A DNA stretch of 64,000 nt, from assembly GCF_000242455.2 (NCBI RefSeq), contig NC_019892.1, positions 682,001 through 746,000 on the forward strand. Reading direction: 5' to 3'. Position numbers and translations under genes: made by a program. The notes under the pieces were generated by a model. It worked only from the letters and a program-made list of their open reading frames with translations. It did not search any database and was not told the DNA's origin. Of this stretch, positions 34,941 to 43,360 are shown one piece after another. The first letter of the stretch is position 1; every line of letters begins with the position of its first letter. The stretch is from Singulisphaera acidiphila DSM 18658 (GTDB lineage: Bacteria > Planctomycetota > Planctomycetia > Isosphaerales > Isosphaeraceae).

Positions 34941-34985
34941 GGGTTTCACCCCTGGCTAGAAACGGTCGCCCCTTTGGGGCTACAA
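34941..34985. repeat. Remnant of the repeat unit interrupted by IS4 copy 2
   Basis: It begins with the 11-bp duplication (34941-34951), then CTGGCTAGAAACGGTCGCCC and CTTTGGGGCTAC. This is the same unit as at 9481-9522, read in reverse. It restores a full repeat when joined to sequence left of 33379. Confidence 0.8.
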
Positions 34986-35080
34986 GGGACCTACGGATCG
35001 GAACGGGCTTGGGGCCATCCCGGCCTGAATCCCCAAGTGGGCGTATGCGGGATGTGCACATCTGAAGTCAGAGTCGGCCC

Positions 35081-36115
35081 ATGATAAACCGCTCTCGGGG
35101 CATTCTCAAGATGAAGACGAGAGAAGGCGTTGTGTTCGAGACAACAGGACTTCTGGGCCAGAATACCGGTTCAACCCCGAACCGATCGTGGTGGAGTTGC
35201 ACGCTCACTGGACTGGTTATGGGAGGGATGCTTGGGGCCGTGAGTGTGGGGGTGGAATACCTGCTCCGTGGGCGGGATCTTCATGAGGTGGCGTTGCCCA
35301 CTTACCTCCTTCTTTATCCGCTCATTGGCTTCGGGCTGGGTGGGTTGTATTACCGCCATCCCCATATCCGGCCCTGGGTGCGTCCCCCCGGTTTTTTCGC
35401 GGTCGAGCCGCTGCCTCCGGAAGAGGCCGAGGCGCGTGGCCAGCGGAGCCGGCGATTCATGGGGATCGGCTTTGGTGCAGGGATCGCCACCTCGTTCTTG
35501 GCGACGGCCTTCGACTTCGTCTGGCGCGGTTGGCCGTTTCTGGCGGAGACGTTGATCCCGGCCCTGCTCTGGTGGCCCTACCTGGGCCTGTTAATTGGCT
35601 ACTCGGTCAGCCTTCAACCGGGCGCCCCGAAGCCTTCGATTCGGAATATCCGTTTCCGGATGCGAACCTTGATGATTCTTGTGGCGTACGTCGCGCTCCT
35701 CTTTGGTTTTGGGACTCAGTCTGCACGATACAGCGGCATGGCCCGGATCTATCACGAGAAAGGGAGAAGCGCACGGACGATGGTTGACTTTTTTCAGAGT
35801 CAGGTTGAGAAAAGCCGTGCTGATCTGAAGCGAACCGACGCTGCGAAGGAACTCCGTGCAGGACGTATCCCCGACAGATTGCTCCCATCGCAGAAAGAAT
35901 TCTTGAAGGGACTGGAAGGGAAAAGCACCGAGGAGTACAGACAATACCGGTACGGACTCATTGCCGACGGCGAGGATCGCCAAGCCCGGCTTGCTGCGGG
36001 GAACGTGGTGCAGTGTGGCGTACGCGTCGACTATTACAAGAGGCTCGCTGCGAAGTATGCAAAGGCTGCGCGGGAGCCCTGGATGCCTGTGGAACCCGAT
36101 CCGCCGATGCCGTGA
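35081..36115 (+). CDS. Planctomycete-type multi-span membrane protein
   Basis: A 344-residue membrane protein with about five helices: LTGLVMGGMLGAVSVGVEYL, TYLLLYPLIGFGLGGLYY, IGFGAGIATSFLATAF, LIPALLWWPYLGLLIGYSV and MRTLMILVAYVALLFGFG. A soluble C-terminal region of ~130 residues is rich in Lys/Glu (IYHEKGRSARTMVDFFQSQ). The RFRMRTLMILVAYVAL helix with charged residues before it is a recurrent planctomycete motif in proteins of unknown role. ATG 35111 (MKTREG) is an alternative start. It lies just right of IS4 copy 2 and is intact. Confidence 0.7.
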   Translation: MINRSRGILKMKTREGVVFETTGLLGQNTGSTPNRSWWSCTLTGLVMGGMLGAVSVGVEYLLRGRDLHEVALPTYLLLYPLIGFGLGGLYYRHPHIRPWVRPPGFFAVEPLPPEEAEARGQRSRRFMGIGFGAGIATSFLATAFDFVWRGWPFLAETLIPALLWWPYLGLLIGYSVSLQPGAPKPSIRNIRFRMRTLMILVAYVALLFGFGTQSARYSGMARIYHEKGRSARTMVDFFQSQVEKSRADLKRTDAAKELRAGRIPDRLLPSQKEFLKGLEGKSTEEYRQYRYGLIADGEDRQARLAAGNVVQCGVRVDYYKRLAAKYAKAAREPWMPVEPDPPMP

Positions 36116-36665
36116 ATGATGGTGGGCACGCTTCGGGATAACGATAAAAGAGGCGTTCTTCGTGCCAGAAGCCGTTTTGTCTTGATTTAAGCATGAATGG
36201 GTTGTGATGTTTGGCGGGACTGCCTTGTTCTTCGTTATGTAACTCTCGCTGAACGGAACGCTGAGCAGGAGAGCGTTCAGGGTGTGGAGTCGTTGGTTAA
36301 CTCCGTCGCGTCTGAGGACGTACCTAACGTTTGAATTCTGGGATTTGCCGCGACGTTCCATCGCCGTTCCCTTCCCGGCTGGCTCACGGTCATGAAATTG
36401 GATTCGATTCTGAAAGACTCGGCAATCTTTGCCGAAAGTCGACGAATACGTTTCTGAAGTGTCGGTTGCAGCCTGCCAGTCCTCGGGGGCGGTGGCAAGC
36501 CACTGTCGATACTTGTGGGGCAAGATGGCAGAAGCATGCGTTTTGTGCTATCGTATTGATGCAAAGAGAGTTTGTTGGAGGCGACCGGCTTTTCTGTAAA
36601 ATAAGAGTGAGCGAATTGTCTCGGCGAGACACGGCCGATAGGTTCGCAGACATTTGGAGGCAATC
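36116..36665 (+). promoter_or_regulatory. Intergenic region with candidate promoter for nfeD-flotillin
   Basis: 550 bp without a supported gene and with lower GC than its surroundings. TTGGAG (36573-36578) and TAAAAT (36595-36600) form a plausible promoter with 16-bp spacing. The GGAGG at 36656-36660 is the ribosome site of the next gene. Confidence 0.4.
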
Positions 36666-37307
36666 GTGCATCAGTTCTTCTTGATTTGTGCGACGATCGG
36701 CGGCACGATCCTCCTTTTGCGCTTGGCTCTGTCACTGGTGGGGCTCGGAGTCGACAGTTTCGACGGTGCGATCGGTGACCTTGGGGATGCCGAGATCGAC
36801 GCGGACTTCCCCGAGGATGCTTCGGCCGACCCGATCGACGGTGAGTACGGCCAGGGCCATCACCTGGAGCTCGGGCGGATCTTCACCTTTCAGGCGATCG
36901 TCTCGTTTCTGGCCTTCTTCGGGATCGGCGGGCTCGCGGCGCTGGAGGCCAAGCAAAATGCGAGTGTCGCGGTGCTCGTTGGCACGGTGACCGGCGTTGT
37001 GACCGTCTCGCTGCTGGGTTATGCCTTGCGGGCGCTTCGCAAGCTCAATTCCGATGGCACCGTGCGGATTGCCCAGTCAATCGGGCTGGGGGCAACGGTC
37101 TACCTTCGGATCCCGGCCAATGGCGGCGGTGAGGGGAAAATCACCCTGCCGATTCAAGGGCGAACCATTGAGGTCCTGGCTCGTACGCCCGGCCCTGCGC
37201 TTCGCACTGGCGATCCGGTCGTCGTCAGCCGGGTCATCGACGAGCAGACCGTTGAGGTTGTCATGCCTCCGTGTTCGATCGTCAAGCCGGATCCCTTGCC
37301 TGAATGA
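36666..37307 (+). CDS. NfeD-like membrane protein
   Basis: A 213-residue protein: an N-terminal membrane helix (FFLICATIGGTILLLRLALS), an acidic loop (DLGDAEIDADFPEDASADP), two or three further helices (FTFQAIVSFLAFFGIGGLAAL, ASVAVLVGTVTGVVTVSLLG), and a C-terminal OB-fold-like domain (GRTIEVLART...GDPVVVSRVIDEQTVEVV) as in NfeD. NfeD proteins pair with flotillins in membrane microdomains, and a flotillin gene follows 43 bp downstream. The GTG at 36666 is chosen for its five-base spacing from GGAGG; a TTG at 36654 overlaps that site. Confidence 0.85.
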   Translation: MHQFFLICATIGGTILLLRLALSLVGLGVDSFDGAIGDLGDAEIDADFPEDASADPIDGEYGQGHHLELGRIFTFQAIVSFLAFFGIGGLAALEAKQNASVAVLVGTVTGVVTVSLLGYALRALRKLNSDGTVRIAQSIGLGATVYLRIPANGGGEGKITLPIQGRTIEVLARTPGPALRTGDPVVVSRVIDEQTVEVVMPPCSIVKPDPLPE

Positions 37308-37350
37308 ACCCGACCCATCCTTTGATAACTAGGAAAGCGTAAAGGCAGCC

Positions 37351-39036
37351 ATGTTCTCACTTATCGTTGCAGCTTTAGACCTGGGTGACGTGGCGCCGCC
37401 TGGGGGGTGGTGGCCGGTTGTTGGTGCGGCGCTGTTCGCCGTGGCCGTCTTCGGGGTCGTCACCACGGCCCTGCGGTGCTACAAGCGGTGTCCGTCGAAC
37501 AAGGTGCTGGTCAAGTGGGGCGTGGGGACAGGGGCGAAGTCGGCCACATGTGTCCACGGCGGGGGGACGCTCGTCTTCCCGATCTTCCAGGACTATGACT
37601 ACCTGGCGCTGGAGCCGATCCAGATCGAGATCCCGCTGCGTGGGGCGCTCTCGGTCGAGAATATCCGGGTGAATGTCCCGAGCGTCTTCACCGTGGCCAT
37701 CGGCACTGAGCCCGAGGTAATGCAGAACGCCGCGATCCGGCTCTTGAACCTGTCTCGCGAGCAGGTCAGCGCCCAGGCGGCCGACCTGATCTTCGGCCAG
37801 CTCCGCCAGGTGATCGCGTCAATGTCAATCGATGAGATCAACCGCGATCGTGAGAAGTTCCTGGAGAACATCCAGAACTCACTGGAGATGGAACTGCGGA
37901 AGATCGGCCTGGTGCTGATCAACGTCAATATCACCGACTTGACCGACGACTCGGGGTACATCGAGGCGATCGGCCGCAAGGCTGCCAGCGCCGCGATTCA
38001 TCAGGCCGAGATCGACGTGGCCGAGCAGCAGAAGTACGGGTCGATCGGTGTCGCCAAGGCGAAGCAGTTGCAGGCCATCGAGGTCGCGAACGCCGAGAAG
38101 CTTCGCGAGATCGGGACCAAGGGGGCCGAGCGTGAGCGGGCCGTCCAGGTCGCCGAGCTGCTGAAGGAAGAAAAGATCGGCGTCGAGACGGCCGCCTTCG
38201 AGCAGCAGGCCAGCGTCAAGCTCGCCGAGCGCGAGATGCGGATCAAGCTTGCCGAGGCGGACGCCCAGGCGATCGGAGGCGAGAACGAGGCCAAGGCGAA
38301 GATCGCCGCCTCGAACGCCGACCTCGCCTTTAAACAGGCCGAGGCGTTCCAGATCGGCGAGACCAAGCGGCGCGAGGCCGATGCCGGCGTCGAGGAGGCC
38401 GCTTTCCGCGCCCAGACCAAGGCCGCGCTGGCCCAGGCCGAGAAGATCGAGGCCGAACAGCGGGCCCAGCTCGAGGCCGTCGCCAAGGCCAAGAAGGCCC
38501 AGGTGATCGTCGAAGCCGAGGCTGCGGCCGAGCGCCGGCGGATCGAGGCGGAGGGGGATGCCAAGGCCATCTTCGCCAAGCTCGAAGCGGAAGCTCGCGG
38601 TAACTACGAGATCCTCGCCAAGAAGGCGGAAGGGCTCCGCGAGATCGTCTCCGCTTGCGGCGGTTCGCAGGAAGCCTTCCAACTGCTGATGCTCGAACAC
38701 ATCGACACCCTCTCGCAGACCGCCGCGCAGGCGATCTCGAATATCAAGTTCGACAAGGTCATCGTCTGGGAGAACGGTGGCTCCAACGGCACAGGGGCCA
38801 CCGCCGGCTTCCTCCAAAACATGGCCAAGACGTTGCCCCCCGTGCTCCAGATCATGGAGAATATCGGCGGCGTCAAGATGCCCGACTTCTTCGGCAAAAT
38901 GGTCGACACCGCCGCCGACTCCGAGAAAGTCGCTGCCAACGGCCACATTCCCACCGCAAAGGCCCCTGCTCCCGCTTCCGCCTCCAAGCCCAAGCTCTCC
39001 GCCGGTGAAGGAAGCACGCCCGTCAAGCCGTCCTGA
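37351..39036 (+). CDS. Flotillin-like SPFH protein
   Basis: A 561-residue flotillin. One N-terminal membrane helix (WWPVVGAALFAVAVFGVVTTAL), an SPFH domain (~50-210; CYKRCPSNKVLVKWGVG, FGQLRQVIASMSIDEINRDR), then a long Ala/Glu/Lys coiled coil (~210-440) with the repeated EAE/AEA pattern of flotillins, and a Pro/Ala-rich C-terminus. It should oligomerise on the inner membrane and, with the NfeD partner upstream, organise a membrane microdomain. A 414-residue antisense frame over the coiled coil is a composition shadow. Confidence 0.92.
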   Translation: MFSLIVAALDLGDVAPPGGWWPVVGAALFAVAVFGVVTTALRCYKRCPSNKVLVKWGVGTGAKSATCVHGGGTLVFPIFQDYDYLALEPIQIEIPLRGALSVENIRVNVPSVFTVAIGTEPEVMQNAAIRLLNLSREQVSAQAADLIFGQLRQVIASMSIDEINRDREKFLENIQNSLEMELRKIGLVLINVNITDLTDDSGYIEAIGRKAASAAIHQAEIDVAEQQKYGSIGVAKAKQLQAIEVANAEKLREIGTKGAERERAVQVAELLKEEKIGVETAAFEQQASVKLAEREMRIKLAEADAQAIGGENEAKAKIAASNADLAFKQAEAFQIGETKRREADAGVEEAAFRAQTKAALAQAEKIEAEQRAQLEAVAKAKKAQVIVEAEAAAERRRIEAEGDAKAIFAKLEAEARGNYEILAKKAEGLREIVSACGGSQEAFQLLMLEHIDTLSQTAAQAISNIKFDKVIVWENGGSNGTGATAGFLQNMAKTLPPVLQIMENIGGVKMPDFFGKMVDTAADSEKVAANGHIPTAKAPAPASASKPKLSAGEGSTPVKPS

Positions 39037-39448
39037 TCCAACGGGAAGGACCGTTCCGCGTGCCCAGGATTTCGAAAGATTCCCCTGGGACCGCGGGCGA
39101 CCTGGCCGCAATTCCTGCTTCAATCAATCCATTCGAGAGCGAGTGGGGCGCCTGCGGTTCTCAGGAAGGGGCATCCTGGATCCGCTTGGCATCTCCCAAG
39201 GGGGCTGGCTCGGCTCTTGCGGCCGATCGGGCCGGCACGTAAACTCTCCAGGGACATCGTGTTCGCGTCGATTGCCTCGAATCGGGCAGGAAGACGGGCC
39301 GCAACGGTTGAACAAAATCGCTGGCCGACGCGAAGCATACAGAATGCGCCCCATGATTCCCCCTCGGTCTCAGCGAATCCGCGACCGTGCCGGGCGCATC
39401 GTTTGGGATTTGCATTTGAGCTAAGGACTTTTGTAAGATCTAGGTGTA
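39037..39448. other. Intergenic region, no gene seen
   Basis: About 410 bp after the flotillin gene. Short frames on both strands have no ribosome site or recognisable product. The MazG-like gene's promoter presumably lies at its right end, where AT content rises (TTTGTAAGATCTAGGTGTAA). Confidence 0.4.
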
Positions 39449-39775
39449 ATGAACGAACAACCGGTAGGTGTTGGTCTGACGATCGGCGGTTTGCAGCGGC
39501 TGATCCGCGAGATGTACGGCGCGAAGGATGAGGCGCGAGGGGATGCGGCCACCTTCCTCTGGCTGAGCGAGGAGTTCGGCGAGTTGGCGACCGCGCTGCG
39601 GTCGGGAACGGCCGAGGAGCTCGCCCTGGAGATGGCCGACGTTCTGGCCTGGCTGGTGACTTTGGCCAATATCCGGGGGGTTGACCTCGAGGCGGCGATC
39701 CAGAAGAAGTATGGGACAGGCTGTCCCGGCTGTCACGCCTTGCTTTGCGTTTGCGACCCGTCTGAGAAACCTTGA
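39449..39775 (+). CDS. MazG-like nucleotide pyrophosphohydrolase
   Basis: A 108-residue all-alpha NTP-PPase of the MazG type. The metal-binding acidic motif is present as WLSEEFGELATAL and LALEMADVLAWLVTL, the E-x2-E ... E-x2-D pattern. Such enzymes hydrolyse nucleoside triphosphates, often non-canonical ones, to monophosphate and pyrophosphate. The tail CPGCHALLCVC holds four Cys that could bind zinc, an addition to the core fold. Start fixed by ATG 39449. Next to no related gene; probably a house-cleaning enzyme. Confidence 0.85.
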   Translation: MNEQPVGVGLTIGGLQRLIREMYGAKDEARGDAATFLWLSEEFGELATALRSGTAEELALEMADVLAWLVTLANIRGVDLEAAIQKKYGTGCPGCHALLCVCDPSEKP

Positions 39776-39798
39776 TCTTGATCCTGATTTTGATCCTG

Positions 39799-39856
39799 TA
39801 GGGTGGGTGGGCACGGCCCACCGGACCTTCCACATGGTGGGGCATGCTCACCCTAC
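39799..39856. repeat. Imperfect palindromic repeat (TAGGGTGGGTGGGCACGGCC type)
   Basis: TAGGGTG near 39799 pairs with CACCCTA (39849-39855), and inner arms GGTGGGCA and TGGGGCATGCTCACC add imperfect pairing. This is the common intergenic palindrome seen scattered in many planctomycete genomes. It lies between the MazG-like gene and the next start and could act as a terminator. Confidence 0.5.
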
Positions 39857-39908
39857 GGGATGTTTAGGCGACCGCTCGTCTCGACTCGATCTTCAAGGAA
39901 CGTGCATC

Positions 39909-42221
39909 ATGCAACCTCGTCTGGGACGTTGGCCGTTGGCGGCGGTCGTGGCGTTGGCGGTCATTCTGCCCGCCAACGTGTGGGGAGCGGCGAAGCGCCC
40001 GCCGATCGAGGTGGAGAACTTGCGGGTCGGGTTCACCACGGGGAGCTCGAACAACCTGTTCAAGGTGGGTGCGTGGACGCCGGTCTGGGTCCAGCTCAAG
40101 GCAGGCGACCAGCGGTTCACCGGGTCGATGGAGCTGGTTGTTCCCGACGACAATGACACGCCGACCGCGGTCCATCAGGTCATCGACCTGGCGCCTGGGG
40201 AGAGCCAGCGGTTCACGACCTACACCCGTCCCGGCACGATCAACCCCGATTTCGATATCCGGCTCTCGGATCCGAGTCGCAAGGTGCGGATGCCTCGGGT
40301 CGCCGGGTCGTCGCTGGCGAGGTTCAACGCGATCCGGGCGGACGAGACGTTGGTGCTGACGATGGGGAAGCCGCAAGGGGTCGACCTGATTCCGACGCTC
40401 CCGGGGTTTAACGTCGACCAGAGTACGCCCGACCGGGGCACTGTGATCGCCCGGGTGGACGCGGCGGGGGGATATCTACCGGGGCGTTGGTACGGGTACG
40501 ACGCCGCCCGCGCGGTGGTGCTCGACACGAACGATCACGCGGTCATGGCCTCGCTCGATGCGCTCCGGGGCCGGGCCTTGGTCGACTGGGTCCGTCGCGG
40601 GGGACACCTGGTGGTGTCGGTCGGGGCTAACTGGCAGGCGGTGCGCGACAGCGTGCTCACGCCGATCCTCCCCGCCCTGCCGACCGGGCAGCAGCGGGTC
40701 AACGACCTGGGGGCGATCGAGTCGTTCGCCAGCGGCTCGACCAAGCCGATTTCCCCCGGCGGCGTGGCGGTGATGGTCGCGAAGTTGGAGGAGATCGAAG
40801 AGCGGGGAGGCAAGGTGCTCAGCCGGGCGGCCGGCGCTCCGCTCGTCGTTCGCGGCTCGCACGGCTTCGGCCGGGTCACGCTCATTGCCCTGGACGTCGA
40901 TCAGAAACCGTTCTCGAACTGGGAAGACCGGGGGCTCTTCTGGGTCCGGGCGATCGGACTTCGCCGCTTGAACTCCGACACCAGCAGTTCCAATGCAGCG
41001 GTCATGGGAGGTGCCGGGAAGATCTACCAGTCGGGCGTGCACGACCTCTCCACCAAGCTTCGCGAGGCGCTCGAGCAGTTCCAGGGGGTCAAGCTGATCT
41101 CGTTCGGCTGGGTCGCCTTCTTCATCTTCCTCTACATCCTGCTGATTGGGCCGGGGGACTACCTGTTCCTCAAGAAGGTGGTCAAGCGGATGGAGCTGAC
41201 CTGGATCACCTTCCCCTTGATCGTGGTGTCGGTGAGCCTGCTCGCCTACTACGCGGCCTACGTGGTCAAAGGGAACGTGCTTCGCGTCAACAAGGTCGAT
41301 ATCGTCGACGTCCTCCAAGGGCCAGGCCCCGAGAACTCGGTCCCGGCGTCGGGCCTGATTCGGGGGAGTACGTACCTTGATATCTTCAGTCCGCAGAACC
41401 GTGACTACAACGCGTCGATCATTCCGTTGCCGCTCGATCGCGACTCCCCCGCGAGTCCGGACCCGAGCGCCGGCGATACCCCCCCTCGCCTGCCTGCCGG
41501 CACCGACGTGATGGTGAGCTGGTTCGGTGTTCCCGAACCGGGGTTCGGCGGGATGGGCAACCGCTCACAGATGAACTTCTCCAGCGGCGGCTACGCGTAT
41601 CTCCCCGCCGGCGGGGCCGAGAAACTCGAAGGGGTGCGGATTCCGATCTGGAGCACCAAGTGTCTCACGGGCCGCTGGTTCGGACCGGGCCCGGCCACTC
41701 CGTTGATCGAGTCCGACCTGCGGCCGGCCGGGCCTGACCGGCTGGAGGGCGCGGTGACCAACCGCGTGGGCGTCCCGCTCCACGACGCGATTCTCGCCTT
41801 CAACCGGCAGATCTATCTGCTGGGGAAGATTGAGCCGGGGGCCACCGTTCGGGTCGCGCTGAGCCAGGACCGCCAGTTGTCGGGCCATATTCGTGATAAG
41901 ATCAATGGCTACATCCCCACGCAGTCGTATTCCAACAACGCCGGCGACGGAGCCCCGATCAATCGGCCCGACCTGTTGCTTGGCCTGATGTTCCACGACG
42001 CGGTGGCGGCCTCAGCGACGGACTCCACGGTGGCCAGCAACGCGCTCTATGAGCTCGATTTGACCGGCCTGCTCCAGCTTGACCGGCCGATGCTCGTGGC
42101 CCGGATCGACCGGGCGTCCTCGCGGCTGGCGCTGGAGAATGCTCCCAGCGCTCCGCAAGTCGATCAGACCACGCTGCTTCGCGTGATCTTGCCGCTCGAC
42201 ACGAGCGGACCCAAGAAATGA
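39909..42221 (+). CDS. Large exported membrane protein upstream of an ABC ATPase
   Basis: A 770-residue protein. Signal peptide LAAVVALAVILPANVWGA, a long extracytoplasmic region with Rossmann/GATase-like segments (ARAVVLDTNDHAVMASLDALR, VDWVRRGGHLVVSVG, HGFGRVTLIALDVDQKPF), two membrane helices (~405-470; SFGWVAFFIFLYILLIGPGD, WITFPLIVVSVSLLAYYAA), then a beta-rich C-terminus. The layout resembles the membrane proteins that accompany gliding-type ABC transporters, where a segment judges or binds a ligand outside the cell. AAGGAACG precedes ATG 39909. The ABC ATPase starts 97 bp later and likely belongs to the same system. No catalytic residues are assigned. Confidence 0.8.
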   Translation: MQPRLGRWPLAAVVALAVILPANVWGAAKRPPIEVENLRVGFTTGSSNNLFKVGAWTPVWVQLKAGDQRFTGSMELVVPDDNDTPTAVHQVIDLAPGESQRFTTYTRPGTINPDFDIRLSDPSRKVRMPRVAGSSLARFNAIRADETLVLTMGKPQGVDLIPTLPGFNVDQSTPDRGTVIARVDAAGGYLPGRWYGYDAARAVVLDTNDHAVMASLDALRGRALVDWVRRGGHLVVSVGANWQAVRDSVLTPILPALPTGQQRVNDLGAIESFASGSTKPISPGGVAVMVAKLEEIEERGGKVLSRAAGAPLVVRGSHGFGRVTLIALDVDQKPFSNWEDRGLFWVRAIGLRRLNSDTSSSNAAVMGGAGKIYQSGVHDLSTKLREALEQFQGVKLISFGWVAFFIFLYILLIGPGDYLFLKKVVKRMELTWITFPLIVVSVSLLAYYAAYVVKGNVLRVNKVDIVDVLQGPGPENSVPASGLIRGSTYLDIFSPQNRDYNASIIPLPLDRDSPASPDPSAGDTPPRLPAGTDVMVSWFGVPEPGFGGMGNRSQMNFSSGGYAYLPAGGAEKLEGVRIPIWSTKCLTGRWFGPGPATPLIESDLRPAGPDRLEGAVTNRVGVPLHDAILAFNRQIYLLGKIEPGATVRVALSQDRQLSGHIRDKINGYIPTQSYSNNAGDGAPINRPDLLLGLMFHDAVAASATDSTVASNALYELDLTGLLQLDRPMLVARIDRASSRLALENAPSAPQVDQTTLLRVILPLDTSGPKK

Positions 42222-42318
42222 GCCAAGATGTTTCAGGGCGTGTGCCATACGTTGCAACCCGGTTGGCCGACGGCGTGCTTCTTCCCACGCACGCTATCGA
42301 GATGAGAGAGCAGGCTCC

Positions 42319-43245
42319 ATGATCGAGACCAACGACCTGACCAAGATGTACGGTGAGCTGTACGCCCTGAACCGGCTCAACCTGACGCTCGACAAGGGAG
42401 ACGTCTACGGCTTCATCGGCCCCAACGGTGCGGGCAAGACGACGACCATGCGGATCCTGGCCACGCTTCTCAACCCGACCTGGGGCGAGGCCACCGTCTG
42501 CGGCTACTCAATCTACACCGGGGCCAAGGACATCCGCCGCGCGATCGGCTACATGCCCGACTTCTTCGGCGTCTACGACGACATGAAGGTCATCGAGTAC
42601 CTCGAGTTCTTCGCCGCCGCCTACCGGATCAAAGGCCCGGCGCGGAAGAAGATCTGCGAGGAGGTGCTCGAACTGGTCGACCTGACCTACAAACGTGACG
42701 CCCTGGTCACCAGCCTGTCGCGCGGGATGACCCAGCGGCTCGGCCTGGCGCGGGTCCTCCTGCACGACCCGCAGGTCCTCCTGCTCGACGAGCCCGCCTC
42801 GGGCCTCGACCCCCGCGCCCGGATCGAGATCCGCGCGCTCTTGAAAGAGCTCCGCCTGATGGGCAAGACCATCCTGGTGTCGAGCCACATCTTGCCCGAG
42901 CTTGCTGATATCTGCAACAAGATCGGGATTATCGAGCAGGGCGTCCTGCTCGTCAACGGCGCGGTCGTCGATGTGATGAAGCAGGTCCGCACCGACATCG
43001 TCCTGAACATCGCCGTGGCCGACCGCCTGACCGATGCGGCTAACATGCTTGAGAACCAGCCCGAGGTCGAGAGCGTCCAGGACAAGAACGGCGTCCTGAT
43101 CGTCAAGATGAACGAAGGGGTCGTGCAGTACAGCTTTCTGGCCAGCCGCCTGATCGAGCAAGGCTACGACCTGACCCTCTTCAAGGAAGACGAGATCAAC
43201 CTCGAGACGGCCTTCATGCACTTGACCAAGGGAATCACGAGTTGA
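42319..43245 (+). CDS. ABC transporter ATP-binding protein
   Basis: A 308-residue ATPase of the ABC-2/CcmA-like type. Walker A GPNGAGKT (34-41), signature SLSRGMTQRLGLARVL, Walker B VLLLDEPASGLDP and the H-loop ILVSSHILPEL are all intact. It has a C-terminal regulatory stretch of ~80 residues (VLNIAVADRLTDAANML). No permease gene follows; the gene ends at a terminator and meets a convergent gene, so the membrane partner must be the 770-residue protein upstream or be encoded elsewhere. Confidence 0.93.
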   Translation: MIETNDLTKMYGELYALNRLNLTLDKGDVYGFIGPNGAGKTTTMRILATLLNPTWGEATVCGYSIYTGAKDIRRAIGYMPDFFGVYDDMKVIEYLEFFAAAYRIKGPARKKICEEVLELVDLTYKRDALVTSLSRGMTQRLGLARVLLHDPQVLLLDEPASGLDPRARIEIRALLKELRLMGKTILVSSHILPELADICNKIGIIEQGVLLVNGAVVDVMKQVRTDIVLNIAVADRLTDAANMLENQPEVESVQDKNGVLIVKMNEGVVQYSFLASRLIEQGYDLTLFKEDEINLETAFMHLTKGITS

Positions 43246-43291
43246 TTCGTGGGCGAGTGTCTGTGGGTGTCTCCCCGGTCTCAATCAAAAT

Positions 43292-43331
43292 CCCCCCGGC
43301 CGAAGGCAGCAAAGTGCCTTCGGTCGGGGGG
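43292..43331. terminator. Bidirectional terminator between ABC ATPase and LEPR protein
   Basis: CCCCCCGGCCGAAGGCA (43292-43308) pairs with TGCCTTCGGTCGGGGGG (43315-43331) in a 17-bp stem with one mismatch. On the minus strand it is followed by ATTTTGATT. It serves the two convergent genes. Confidence 0.8.
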
Positions 43332-43360
43332 CGTTCGTTGACAGGCTTCCCACGTCGGAC

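Noticed and set aside
37879..39123. 414-residue antisense frame over the flotillin coiled coil
   Set aside because: Shadow of the Ala/Glu/Lys repeat codons; no start signal or domain.
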